Position numbers and translations under genes: made by a program
Shown here: piece after piece, positions 18,249 through 27,318 of the stretch
Layout: each line of letters opens with the position of its first letter
How positions within the stretch are numbered: position 1 is the first letter of the stretch
The notes under the pieces: model-generated
The model's database searches: none
The model's input: only the letters and a program-made list of their open reading frames with translations
What the model was told of the DNA's origin: nothing
Source of the DNA: Bacteroidales bacterium
GTDB taxonomy: Bacteria; Bacteroidota; Bacteroidia; Bacteroidales; FEN-979
Direction: 5' to 3'
Assembly: GCA_023229525.1 (NCBI GenBank)
Contig: JALNZC010000021.1
Location: 1 to 64,000 of the forward strand
Length of the DNA: 64,000 bases

Positions 18249-19526
18249 CTACGGTTTTTCTGATGTGTACATCAGATCGATCTCGGTTGCGCTCAAAGTG
18301 CGGTGGAAAATTCTAACATCATCCAGTTGTCCCCCGAAATGATTGGATGTTGGTAAGTTATAACCACCCCAGGGTTGGGTAGCCCATAATGAACCTTGTC
18401 TTGATTTAACAAATCCGAAAGCCAGTCGTGGATAAACATCCGGTGGCAAACCAGCCCACTTCATTCCGATGGCAGCATTTAATGAAGGATCTGCAAGGGT
18501 GAAATCTTCTATCTTCATTATTTCACCATTGATATACATTGACGCGAGTTTGGTTGTACCATCAAAAGTAAATACAATATATGCCCATTTATCTTTGATC
18601 AGGGCAACCATTCCATCAGCAGGTGTAGGTGTTAAAGCCTTACAGAAGGTACATGCTTTCCATCCACCGTTATCTTTGGTCAGTCCATCCCCTTTAAATT
18701 CAGTGTCATGACTGTTTGTGGCAGGATCTCCAACATTATAAGTCGTACCAATCTTACAGCCTTCATAAGTTCCATATATTTCAAACTGGAAACCGTAGAA
18801 AGCGCCAAGTCCAATTACAAAGTGACCTTTGGGTTTATCATCGGCATCGACATGTCCGACTGAGTTCGTTTTCATCCAGAAGCATAAAGAAAATTGGGGC
18901 GTATTCGAAAGCTGGTCACCATTCGGGACTTCGATAATACTTGTTGTACCGTCGAAGGTTGCAGCAGTTCCGGCCGAAGCTTTATAAGAAGGAGTGTAGG
19001 TTATGGCGATCAGGCTATCCGCATTAAAGGTACCCACCTGGTCATTTACATTACCTTCGAAGTTCCAGTATGCGATCTGACCGGCCGGAACAAAGGTCCC
19101 AATGGTCGTAAATGTGCGGAAGAAACCTGGGATTGACTGGCCGTCAGTGGAGGTGACCGAAGGGAAGGTAAGTTTAAACAATGCTCCGTTGCCAAGTTCC
19201 TCATTGGGAACAATAGTGACCTTCGAACCTGAGGGTGTAACTGTCAACGGGATGTTTTTCTGATCCCAATCCCTCAAAAGGGTAATTCCGGATGTTACAC
19301 TCGCAGCATTGACATCAAGTGAAAATGTTGCAACAATGGTCGGGTTTGAGGGCACATTATTTGCCGATGTAGCCCCGTTCAGATCAATATTTCCTCCAAG
19401 TAACTGTGCAACCAGCGCCGACAATTGGAATGTAGTTGAATCACTTTTCTTTTTACAACTTGCAACTCCCATCAGGAGTGCAATTGTAACAATCAATGAA
19501 CAAATTAAAAGAAATTGCTTTTTCAT
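18249..19526 (-). CDS. LamG-domain surface lipoprotein, probable glycan-binding protein of the PUL
   Basis: 425 residues from the ATG at 19526, chosen because MKKQFLLICSLIVTIALLMG leads straight into the lipobox GVASC; an upstream ATG at 19556 would add ten residues. After a Lys/Ser linker, residues ~50-140 are a Big_5/SbsA Ig-like domain (VTIVPNEELGNGALFKLTF). Residues ~150-420 are a concanavalin-like LamG domain (IAYWNFEGNVNDQVG, ATFDGTTSIIEVP, WAYIVFTFDGT, GQLDDVRIFHRTLSATEI). It occupies the usual position of a SusE/SusF-like surface glycan-binding protein, directly after SusD. No catalytic motif is evident. Binding of beta-1,2-glucan is inferred from position only. Confidence 0.8.
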   Translation of the reverse strand: MKKQFLLICSLIVTIALLMGVASCKKKSDSTTFQLSALVAQLLGGNIDLNGATSANNVPSNPTIVATFSLDVNAASVTSGITLLRDWDQKNIPLTVTPSGSKVTIVPNEELGNGALFKLTFPSVTSTDGQSIPGFFRTFTTIGTFVPAGQIAYWNFEGNVNDQVGTFNADSLIAITYTPSYKASAGTAATFDGTTSIIEVPNGDQLSNTPQFSLCFWMKTNSVGHVDADDKPKGHFVIGLGAFYGFQFEIYGTYEGCKIGTTYNVGDPATNSHDTEFKGDGLTKDNGGWKACTFCKALTPTPADGMVALIKDKWAYIVFTFDGTTKLASMYINGEIMKIEDFTLADPSLNAAIGMKWAGLPPDVYPRLAFGFVKSRQGSLWATQPWGGYNLPTSNHFGGQLDDVRIFHRTLSATEIDLMYTSEKP

Positions 19527-19585
19527 GGCTTTTATAATTAAGGTTAAATAATTCATACTATGACATTTTAATAATATGATAAAAA

Positions 19586-21079
19586 TTACCAGTTCGGGTT
19601 TTGAGTCAGGGACCCTTGCGAGATATCAATTTCACTCTGAGGAATTGGCAGAAGTTCGTGTTTCCCGGCAACGAAACCCAGAGGGCCCATTACGGCCGGA
19701 GCCCTGCCGGTTCGCACCAGATCCCAGAATCTCCAACCTTCCATTGCCAGTTCATGACGTCTTTCGTTGAATATAATATCCCTGAGTTCCGATTGGTTTG
19801 TCGTAGTGATATCCGGAAGAATGGTATTGTTACCCTGTCTTGCACGTTGCCTTACCATGTTTAGGTATATTAACGCCTCTGCCGGTTTATTATTTTCATT
19901 GAGTGCTTCGGCAGCCATCAATAAAACATCGGCATATCTGATCAACCGGCGATGATGACCCCATTGGGTTATGACATTATCGCCAGGTACCCAGACTTTC
20001 CGTGTATAACATTCGATTTCGATAAGGTTGCCATGTTCATCATAAGTTTTATCCGGAGTGGCGCCATCGCCAATGATCACAACCCCATCAATGGTATCGC
20101 CCAAGTTGATCACTGTTCCCCTGTAGCGTGGATCGCCTTGTTCAAAGGAGTTCCGCAGATCTATGGTAGGCCGGTTGAATCCCCATCCACGGTTGGGTGT
20201 TCCCCTGACGCCCTGGGTATTGGCATACTGATTCCCACCGCCTTGCGTATTATCAGCCTGTATGGCTCCGACTTCGAAAACCGATTCGACGCCATTATTG
20301 CCATTCACTCCGTTGGCATCTGTAAATACGGGCTCCAGACCATACTGGCTTGAATTGATTACATCCATGGCATATTTTTCCGCATTCACGAAATCATTCC
20401 TGAAAAGATAGACCCGGGCAAGTAAGGCTTGTGCAGCACCTTGAGTCACCCTGCCCAGATCAGTACCCTGGTATCCCGATTTGAGCGGCAGATTGTCGAC
20501 AGCGAAATTCAGATCGCTGATGATCAGTGTATAGACCTCGTCAACTGAAGCGCGTTGTAATTTTAGCGGAGGATCGGTACTTGTAACCAGGGGAACTCCT
20601 CCCCATGCACGAACAAAGTCGAAGTAGATCAAACCACGGATAAACTTGGCTTCAGCAATATATCTCGTTTTCAGAGCTTCATCCATAGTGATCGCCGGAA
20701 TTTTTTCAATGACGACATTGGCTCTTTTCACACCGACATATAAGGCATTCCAATAACGGTCGATCCCATCCTGGGTAGTGGTATGGGTAAAAATATCATA
20801 TGGGCCAACAGTGGAGGCCGCATCATCGGGGTTACTCCCTTTACGGGCATCATCCGACATAATATCAAAGATCGGGAACCCACCTGCATTGTAATACCAC
20901 TCCCTGACCGCTTCATAGGTAGCATTTGTCGCCAGCAATGCATCGGTTGGAGAGACGGGAAAAGATTGCTGTGTCAGCGTGCCCTGGAGATCTTTCTGAA
21001 GAAATTTTTTGCACCCGCTGAAAGAAAGGGTCGTAAAAATTAACAGGATTGAAAGGTATAATTTAGTTTGCGTTCTCAT
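19586..21079 (-). CDS. susD: SusD-like outer-membrane nutrient-binding lipoprotein
   Basis: 497 residues, ATG at 21079. Signal peptide with lipobox (LSFSGC, then KKFLQKDLQG). Typical SusD/RagB features: KYLIYFDFVRAWGGVPLV-like segment (residues ~150-165 read GLIYFDFVRAWGGVPLV), TPR-like helices (AAQALLARVYLFRNDF), and the C-terminal RYADVLLMAAEALNE, ERRHELAMEGWRFWDLVRTG and LLPIPQSEID, ending NPNW. It forms the lid over SusC and captures the oligosaccharide on the cell surface. Its start lies 4 bp after the SusC stop, so the two are co-translated. It falls in the RagB/SusD and SusD-like 3 families. Confidence 0.95.
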   Translation of the reverse strand: MRTQTKLYLSILLIFTTLSFSGCKKFLQKDLQGTLTQQSFPVSPTDALLATNATYEAVREWYYNAGGFPIFDIMSDDARKGSNPDDAASTVGPYDIFTHTTTQDGIDRYWNALYVGVKRANVVIEKIPAITMDEALKTRYIAEAKFIRGLIYFDFVRAWGGVPLVTSTDPPLKLQRASVDEVYTLIISDLNFAVDNLPLKSGYQGTDLGRVTQGAAQALLARVYLFRNDFVNAEKYAMDVINSSQYGLEPVFTDANGVNGNNGVESVFEVGAIQADNTQGGGNQYANTQGVRGTPNRGWGFNRPTIDLRNSFEQGDPRYRGTVINLGDTIDGVVIIGDGATPDKTYDEHGNLIEIECYTRKVWVPGDNVITQWGHHRRLIRYADVLLMAAEALNENNKPAEALIYLNMVRQRARQGNNTILPDITTTNQSELRDIIFNERRHELAMEGWRFWDLVRTGRAPAVMGPLGFVAGKHELLPIPQSEIDISQGSLTQNPNW

Positions 21080-21083
21080 ATCC

Positions 21084-24000
21084 TTAAAAGTTTAAATTGA
21101 TACCTATTGAATAAACAGCTGTAATCGGGTAAATCCCATTATCAATACCCGCTGACAAAACATCACTGCTGCCAATTTCAGGGGTATATCCTGTATACTT
21201 TGTCAATGTATAAAGATTATCAGCTTTAACATATATTCTGAATTTTTGCATATAGATCTTTGTGCTCCAGGAAGTGGGAAGGGTATAACCAAGTACTAAA
21301 TTTCGAATCCTCAGAAAGGAACCATCCTGGATAAAATGATCCGAGGGAGTGTAATTGTACCCGCCGAAGGATGGTCTGGGTTCCGTGTTACTGGTACCCG
21401 GTCCGGTCCAGCGATTGAGCACATGACTTTCAAAATTGTATGGATCAGGCCTGACCACCTCCTTCCCATTGAAAATTTTATTTCCGGTCTGACCCTGGAC
21501 ATTGACCGAAAAGTCAAGACCATAAATTTCAAATCCAAAATTGAAGCCAAAAATGAATTTGGGAATCGGGTTTCCTATATAGGTTCTGTCCAATCCATCA
21601 ATTTTCCCATCGCCATTTACATCTACAAACCTTAGATCGCCCACACCGGCCTGACTATTGTGTGGATAGGCATTCAATTCAGCCTGGGATTGAAAGACAC
21701 CATCGGTTTGATATCCGTAGAATGCACCAATGGGCAAGCCAACTTGACTCTGGGTAACCGGGACTCCATTGCCAAGATAACCTCCGATCAAGACAGAATC
21801 TACACCGCTGTTCCCGCCAATGCTCAACACTTCATTATGGATCGTGGTTCCCAGAACACCCACATAATACTTGAATTTTCCCACCTGGTCGCGCCAGCCA
21901 AGATTGAACTCAAATCCCCTGTTCACAACGGAAGCAGCATTGAATCTTACCTTGGCGCCCGCCCCGTTTCCAAGGTATCCAGGGGTAGACAACAAGACAA
22001 GAATATCGTTAGTTTTTTTATTGTAGTAATCAAACTCAGCGGTAAGCCGGCTGTCAAATAGGCCAAATTCAAGCCCCACGTCTGTTTGTGTCGTAACTTC
22101 CCATTTCAGGTTGGGATTCCCGTTTATCCCATAAGAGGCGCCGGTATTGGGATCGTTGTTTATTCCGAATATGGCAAGGATGTTCGATTCAACCCTTGCA
22201 TATCGGTCCCAGTATGGAATTTTATCATTCCCAAGTTTACCCCAGCTTCCTCTCAACTTCAATTTATTCAGCCATTTGATGTTTTGCATGAATTTTTCCT
22301 GCGAAACATTCCAGCCCAAGGCAAAGGAGGGGAAGTTGGCATACCTGTTATTCTGTGCAAATTTCGATGACCCGTCACTCCTGAAAGTCGCAGTCAGGAT
22401 ATATCTTTTATTGAAAACATAATTAACACGGAAAAGGAACGATATCATCGAATAATACAGATTATTATCAACCTGTTCCAAAATGTTGTTTATGGTATTG
22501 ACATTATTGGCCGGATCATAGATATAGGCAGGCTGGATGTACCAGAAACTCGACGCGTCGCGGATCAGGTTCTTACCGAGAAGATCAAACCCGTCAGAAG
22601 TCGTATTTTGCATGGTATAACCTGCAACGGCATCAATGGAATGTTTACCGAATTCCTTCTTGAAATTCAGTGTATTTTCCCAAAGCCAGGTAAAATTATA
22701 GTTGGTGTTTTTACTCAGCCTGCTCATGAGATTCTGCTGTTGCGATATGGATCCATCAGGATTATAAACGGTAAATGCCGGAGTAAAATTTTCCGATTTG
22801 TTATAAGCGGCATCTATTCCAAAACTGGATTTGAAGGTGAATGCTTTCAGGAAATTGACTTCTCCGAAAATATTCCCGACTCCCCTTACCCCTTTGTTGA
22901 AGTTATTTGAGTAAGCCAGATCGGCAAGCGGGTTCCCCACACCGGGAACGGCAGCAAAACTGCCATCCGGATAATAAGGGACCAGGGTAGGTTTTGCCCT
23001 GTAGACGGCGTACGTTACATCGGGCGCTATCTGCTGGCTGTAGGGGGCAATGGTTATATTATTACCCAGTTCTACAAATTTCGATAAATTATAAATGTTA
23101 TTTATTTTCAAAGTTATACGCTGATAACTCGATTTGTCGATTATACCGCCCTGTTTAAAATAACCACCACTGATATAATATTGAATATTTTTGGAAGCGC
23201 CCGATGCTGATAATTGAAAATCATAAACCGGAGCAGTATGAAATACTAGGTCCTGCCAATCGGTGTTTGGAACAGCATCAACATTGTTATAACTTCCGGG
23301 TTTAATTTCATTTGAAATAATAGCAAAGTCCCGCCCATTTAACAATCCGATTTTTTTTGCAAGTTTCTGCATCCCTACTTCCCCTGAAAAACTGAATGCG
23401 GTTTTACCGTCAGTTCCTTTTCCCATTTTTGTGGTTACCATGATGACACCATTTGCTCCCCTCGATCCATAAATTGCAGAGGCGGAAGCATCTTTAAGTA
23501 CCTCCATGGAAGTAATATCATTGCTATTCAGGAATGAAATATCGTCGACAATCACCCCGTCGACAACGTATATCGGATTCGAATTACCGAAAGTACCGAC
23601 CCCCCTGATCCTTACAGCCGGTTTCTCGCCAGGAGTACCGGAGGTACTAGCTACTTGTACGCCGGTCACATTTCCCTGAAGGCTTTGAACAGGGTTTAAT
23701 GCTGTAATCCTGGTAATGTCTTCGGCCTTAACACTTCCGACAGAACCGGATAAATCACTTTTTCTCACCGAGCCATAACCGATGACTACTACCTCGTCGA
23801 GGGTGGTTTTTTTAGGTTCAAGTTGCACATCCACAACGGTTTGGTTTCCCGGGTCAATCTCTTTAGTGTTATAGCCCACATAGGAAAAGACCAGGATGAC
23901 TTTATCTGTCTTAATTGAAATGGAATACTTACCATCGATATCGGTCACGGAACCGGTGGTTGTCCCTTTGATTACAATGGTGGCACCGGGGAGGGTCTCT

Positions 24001-24140
24001 TTTGTGTCAGAAGCGGTGACCACACCTTTAATGGTTCGTACCTGAGCCATCGAAAATCCGGTGAATCCTAAAATCAGGATAAGGAATAACCCAATTTTCT
24101 TTGAAACCGGGTTTGTTTTGCGTAAAATGTTATCATACAT
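21084..24140 (-). CDS. susC: SusC-like TonB-dependent outer-membrane transporter
   Basis: 1018 residues, ATG at 24140; signal peptide ends at FSMAQ. Residues ~32-115 are a carboxypeptidase-regulatory-like domain (GVVTASDTKETLPGATIVIKGT). A TonB-box-like region with DEVVVIGYG follows, then the plug (PVQSLQGNVTGVQV, VDGVIVDDI, DASASAIYGSRGANGVIMVTTK). The rest is the 22-strand barrel ending in a terminal aromatic (YSIGINLNF). It moves oligosaccharides across the outer membrane with TonB energy and pairs with the SusD lipoprotein. It is the first gene of the PUL transcript; the 236-bp upstream gap should contain the promoter, but I see no clear TAnnTTTG box there. Confidence 0.96.
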   Translation of the reverse strand: MYDNILRKTNPVSKKIGLFLILILGFTGFSMAQVRTIKGVVTASDTKETLPGATIVIKGTTTGSVTDIDGKYSISIKTDKVILVFSYVGYNTKEIDPGNQTVVDVQLEPKKTTLDEVVVIGYGSVRKSDLSGSVGSVKAEDITRITALNPVQSLQGNVTGVQVASTSGTPGEKPAVRIRGVGTFGNSNPIYVVDGVIVDDISFLNSNDITSMEVLKDASASAIYGSRGANGVIMVTTKMGKGTDGKTAFSFSGEVGMQKLAKKIGLLNGRDFAIISNEIKPGSYNNVDAVPNTDWQDLVFHTAPVYDFQLSASGASKNIQYYISGGYFKQGGIIDKSSYQRITLKINNIYNLSKFVELGNNITIAPYSQQIAPDVTYAVYRAKPTLVPYYPDGSFAAVPGVGNPLADLAYSNNFNKGVRGVGNIFGEVNFLKAFTFKSSFGIDAAYNKSENFTPAFTVYNPDGSISQQQNLMSRLSKNTNYNFTWLWENTLNFKKEFGKHSIDAVAGYTMQNTTSDGFDLLGKNLIRDASSFWYIQPAYIYDPANNVNTINNILEQVDNNLYYSMISFLFRVNYVFNKRYILTATFRSDGSSKFAQNNRYANFPSFALGWNVSQEKFMQNIKWLNKLKLRGSWGKLGNDKIPYWDRYARVESNILAIFGINNDPNTGASYGINGNPNLKWEVTTQTDVGLEFGLFDSRLTAEFDYYNKKTNDILVLLSTPGYLGNGAGAKVRFNAASVVNRGFEFNLGWRDQVGKFKYYVGVLGTTIHNEVLSIGGNSGVDSVLIGGYLGNGVPVTQSQVGLPIGAFYGYQTDGVFQSQAELNAYPHNSQAGVGDLRFVDVNGDGKIDGLDRTYIGNPIPKFIFGFNFGFEIYGLDFSVNVQGQTGNKIFNGKEVVRPDPYNFESHVLNRWTGPGTSNTEPRPSFGGYNYTPSDHFIQDGSFLRIRNLVLGYTLPTSWSTKIYMQKFRIYVKADNLYTLTKYTGYTPEIGSSDVLSAGIDNGIYPITAVYSIGINLNF

Positions 24141-24376
24141 ATGTGCAGGATTTATGCGGGATTAATTTAATTCTTAGCTAATTTACGAATGAATTTCCTT
24201 AGAAATCAAATATTTTATGGAACATGGTTACATCATCGTATTGAATGGTGATTTCAGAGTTACGTCAATACCACTTCAAGTAGTTGAAAAACTTGAATAA
24301 GATGTTAATATTCAATACAATAACAATTATTTTCTGCAGATCAAATCAAGAGGTGCAATGGAATTAAATAAAACAT

Positions 24377-27223
24377 TCAGAATTGAAGGATAAATTCAAC
24401 CAGATTCTTATCGTTATCCAGCAGTAATCTTCTCCGGAGCCGGTACCTCCTTGTTTCAACACCCCGGTAACTGATATTCAGTAGCGGGGCAATCTCTTTT
24501 GAGGTTAAGTTTAATCTAAGATAGGCACAAAGTTTAAGATCACTTTGCGTTAATTCAGGGTAAGAAATTTTGAGTCTTTTAAAAAAGTCGGCATGTGCCT
24601 GATCAAAAAGCTCTTCAAAAACCTTCCAATCGTTATCGTCGCTAATATTTGTATTGATCAGCGAAAGGATTTTACGACTATAGTTTGCCGGATATTGATT
24701 TCCAAGATGTTTTTTTTGATGCTCCAGTTCATTTTTTATTTCAATAAGTAATTCCTTTTTTTTGATAATAGCCAATGTTGAATCGGCAAGCTGAATATTT
24801 TTATGTGATATTTCTGACTGAAGGTTCTCATTTTGCAACTTGACGATTTTCTGCTCCGCTTGTTGCTTTTCAAGTAATGACTTAGTCTCTGCTTCCAACC
24901 TGATTTTTTCCTGTTGCCGGATGAACCGACGTCGAAAAATGGCCTGACTGATTATAATCACAATCAGAAAGATAATTCCGTAGAAAATGTAAGCTAACGG
25001 TGAAGCTAAAAATGCCGGTTTGACCCTGAAGGATAAGGTAACGGGATTCGTAACCACTCCGGTTGGTGAAATGGTCCGGACCTTAAAGGTATAGTTTCCT
25101 TTGGGCAAGCGTGTGTAACTCACTTCGGCTTTTTCTGTCCATTGGCTCCACTCCGGATCGAAGGGTTCAAGTTTGTATTGGAACCGCTTGGCCGAGATAC
25201 AATGACTGGTATAGGTGAATGAAACGAAAAGGCTGTTCCATGCGTGCTGCAGGATGAACGCACTGTTTATGGTATCGACCGTTTTCTTTACTCCTTCAGA
25301 ATTCATACATTTCACTTCACGGAAAATTAATTTTGCATTTTCAGAATATGTGGAGGACAAAGAATCGCAGGGAAAAAGAGCAAAGCCATCGTCCAGGCAA
25401 ATCAGATTTTGCTTTTTATTGATTTTAACGACGTTCTCGTAACCATCGACCATATGAATGTCGTACAGTGGCAAGAAAAAACGGACAAGTTGTGTCGCTT
25501 TATTCTCATTGATTTCAAATACCGCGATGTCGTTGTTCCGGATAAGGCAATAGCGGTGTTCCGCTATTTTGATAATGTTTGTGGCATTCTCAAAACCATG
25601 TAGTTGATTATTCAACTCATCAAACGGAATGATTTTATGATCCAGGTCATTGTAAGTATATAATGATCTGCCGGTTGCGAATATGATCCGTTCTTCAATT
25701 TTAAATACACGAATATTAAAATCGGATGGAAGTCCATCTTTTTTTCCATAGCCAGTCATACTAATCACGCTATCCAGGTTTTCAGATAATCGAAGCCGAT
25801 ATAGACCTTTTACCGCATGGCCGATCCAGATATTATTCAAATGATCGATCTCTAAAAAACGGGATGGTTCAATAAATCCTTTAACCTGCAATAGATAACT
25901 CCAACCGTTTCGCGATTTTTTATAAACCACCAGGGTGGAATAGGTGCTTTGAATGAGATATTTCTGCCCATCCTTAGTGTATTTTTCCAGTGCATATCCG
26001 CCGCTTATATTGGATATTTTCTTTAAGCCCTGTCCGGCAATGATATAAGTGCCATTGGTATGCCCACAGAACAAGGTTCCATCGATCATCTTTAGTTCCC
26101 AAACCTGGCCTTGGGATTGGTTAAGAAATCCGGTGTATCGGAACCGGTCACTTTGATTTTCTTTCAGGTAGGTATAAATACCACGATTTGTACCGAGGTA
26201 CAGGTTCTTCCCGACGAGTGCTGCAGTATAAACGGCTCCCAGTTGTTCACCGGATTCCTTGTATATGTCCAATGGATTATTTAAGGATATTTTATCAATT
26301 CCTTTATCGAGACCTGCCCAGATATCTCCATGGTTATCCGTGCAAAGGGATAGCACGGTATTGTTCTGGAGTGCGTTTTTATTGTCCTGGTGAAACAAGA
26401 TCTTGCCATTAATATCCAGGATAAAGATGCCTTTTACGATGGTTCCGAAAATCAGTTTATCACCGGATATGATCCCGTTATTGATTTGAAATTTTTTCAA
26501 CGCATCGTTAGCAGGCACATTCCATGAATTGATGGTTTTGCCATCATAACGAAACACACCTTTTGAAGAAGTTCCAATGAGGAACGTACCATTTTTATAA
26601 GGGAGCAAGGCTCGTACTTCTGTTCCATGCAGTATACCCTTGGTATCCAGCGATTTCAATGAATCGTTAATCAGTTCAAATAACCGGCCGTCTATCGATT
26701 GGATAAACATCCTTTCGTTTGCTTTAAGCAGGAAAATGATCGTGGATGGGATTGGAATAGATTTTACCGTTTGATGATCATAGACAAAAAGGGCGGAAAA
26801 GCTCTGGAAGTAAACTTTTCCCTTATATTGTATAATCTTCCATATTTCATCATTATGAAAAGGAAATTTTTTAAGAAGATGTTTCAAAGAATGATATTTC
26901 ATTTCATGTGACTGATCCTCTTCCCAATAACCGAAATCTTCATAAGATCCGGTATAGATCCTTTTATTTTCCGATACGGATACTGACCGGATAATGGTCT
27001 GGTCCGGAATCCGGAATAGTTTCCAGTGTGCGCCGTCGAACATGAGCAAACCATCGTTGTTGGCAACGTAAATAAATCCCTGGTCATCTGTATCGATCGA
27101 CCAGTTCTGGCTTCCGGCTCCATAATCCTGTTTGGAATAATGGGTCACGAGGTAAGATGACTGGGAGAACGAGAAGCGGACCGTGTTAAGAATGATCAGG
27201 ATGAGAATAGTAAAATTTTTCAT
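24377..27223 (-). CDS. Membrane-spanning sensor-regulator (Reg_prop propeller, Y_Y_Y, LuxR-type HTH)
   Basis: 948 residues from the ATG at 27223; a GTG six bases upstream adds nothing. The signal peptide MKNFTILILIILNTVRFSFSQ leads into a periplasmic beta-propeller of repeated ~45-residue blades (e.g. WSIDTDDQGFIYVANNDGLL, DNHGDIWAGLDKGI). A Y_Y_Y domain follows (FQYKLEPFDPEWSQWTEK, YTRLPKGNYTFKVR). A single membrane helix (~770-790) and a coiled coil precede a C-terminal HTH (LTQSDLKLCAYLRLNLTSKEIAPLLNIS). There is no histidine kinase or receiver domain, so it differs from hybrid two-component PUL regulators and would act like a one-component membrane-bound activator. It lies just upstream of susC on the same strand and probably senses beta-1,2-gluco-oligosaccharides. 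Confidence 0.88.
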   Translation of the reverse strand: MKNFTILILIILNTVRFSFSQSSYLVTHYSKQDYGAGSQNWSIDTDDQGFIYVANNDGLLMFDGAHWKLFRIPDQTIIRSVSVSENKRIYTGSYEDFGYWEEDQSHEMKYHSLKHLLKKFPFHNDEIWKIIQYKGKVYFQSFSALFVYDHQTVKSIPIPSTIIFLLKANERMFIQSIDGRLFELINDSLKSLDTKGILHGTEVRALLPYKNGTFLIGTSSKGVFRYDGKTINSWNVPANDALKKFQINNGIISGDKLIFGTIVKGIFILDINGKILFHQDNKNALQNNTVLSLCTDNHGDIWAGLDKGIDKISLNNPLDIYKESGEQLGAVYTAALVGKNLYLGTNRGIYTYLKENQSDRFRYTGFLNQSQGQVWELKMIDGTLFCGHTNGTYIIAGQGLKKISNISGGYALEKYTKDGQKYLIQSTYSTLVVYKKSRNGWSYLLQVKGFIEPSRFLEIDHLNNIWIGHAVKGLYRLRLSENLDSVISMTGYGKKDGLPSDFNIRVFKIEERIIFATGRSLYTYNDLDHKIIPFDELNNQLHGFENATNIIKIAEHRYCLIRNNDIAVFEINENKATQLVRFFLPLYDIHMVDGYENVVKINKKQNLICLDDGFALFPCDSLSSTYSENAKLIFREVKCMNSEGVKKTVDTINSAFILQHAWNSLFVSFTYTSHCISAKRFQYKLEPFDPEWSQWTEKAEVSYTRLPKGNYTFKVRTISPTGVVTNPVTLSFRVKPAFLASPLAYIFYGIIFLIVIIISQAIFRRRFIRQQEKIRLEAETKSLLEKQQAEQKIVKLQNENLQSEISHKNIQLADSTLAIIKKKELLIEIKNELEHQKKHLGNQYPANYSRKILSLINTNISDDNDWKVFEELFDQAHADFFKRLKISYPELTQSDLKLCAYLRLNLTSKEIAPLLNISYRGVETRRYRLRRRLLLDNDKNLVEFILQF

Positions 27224-27254
27224 TCGCACCGGGATTCACTATCTATACTCACTT

Positions 27255-27262
27255 CAAAAGTA
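27255..27262 (-). promoter_or_regulatory. Candidate -7 box (TACTTTTG) for the PUL regulator
   Basis: Minus-strand TACTTTTG fits the Bacteroidota TAnnTTTG core and lies 32 bp upstream of the regulator ATG at 27,223. No clear -33 TTG partner was seen. Confidence 0.45.
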
Positions 27263-27287
27263 CAAAAATAAAATCAGAGTAAAACGG

Positions 27288-27295
27288 TACCTTTG
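27288..27295 (+). promoter_or_regulatory. Candidate -7 box (TACCTTTG) for the metallophosphoesterase
   Basis: TACCTTTGC matches the Bacteroidota TAnnTTTG core. It lies 23 bp upstream of the ATG at 27,319 and is followed by an AGAAGGAAAGG purine run. It faces away from the regulator promoter only about 25 bp away. Confidence 0.6.
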
Positions 27296-27318
27296 CAGCC
27301 TTAACAGAAGGAAAGGAA

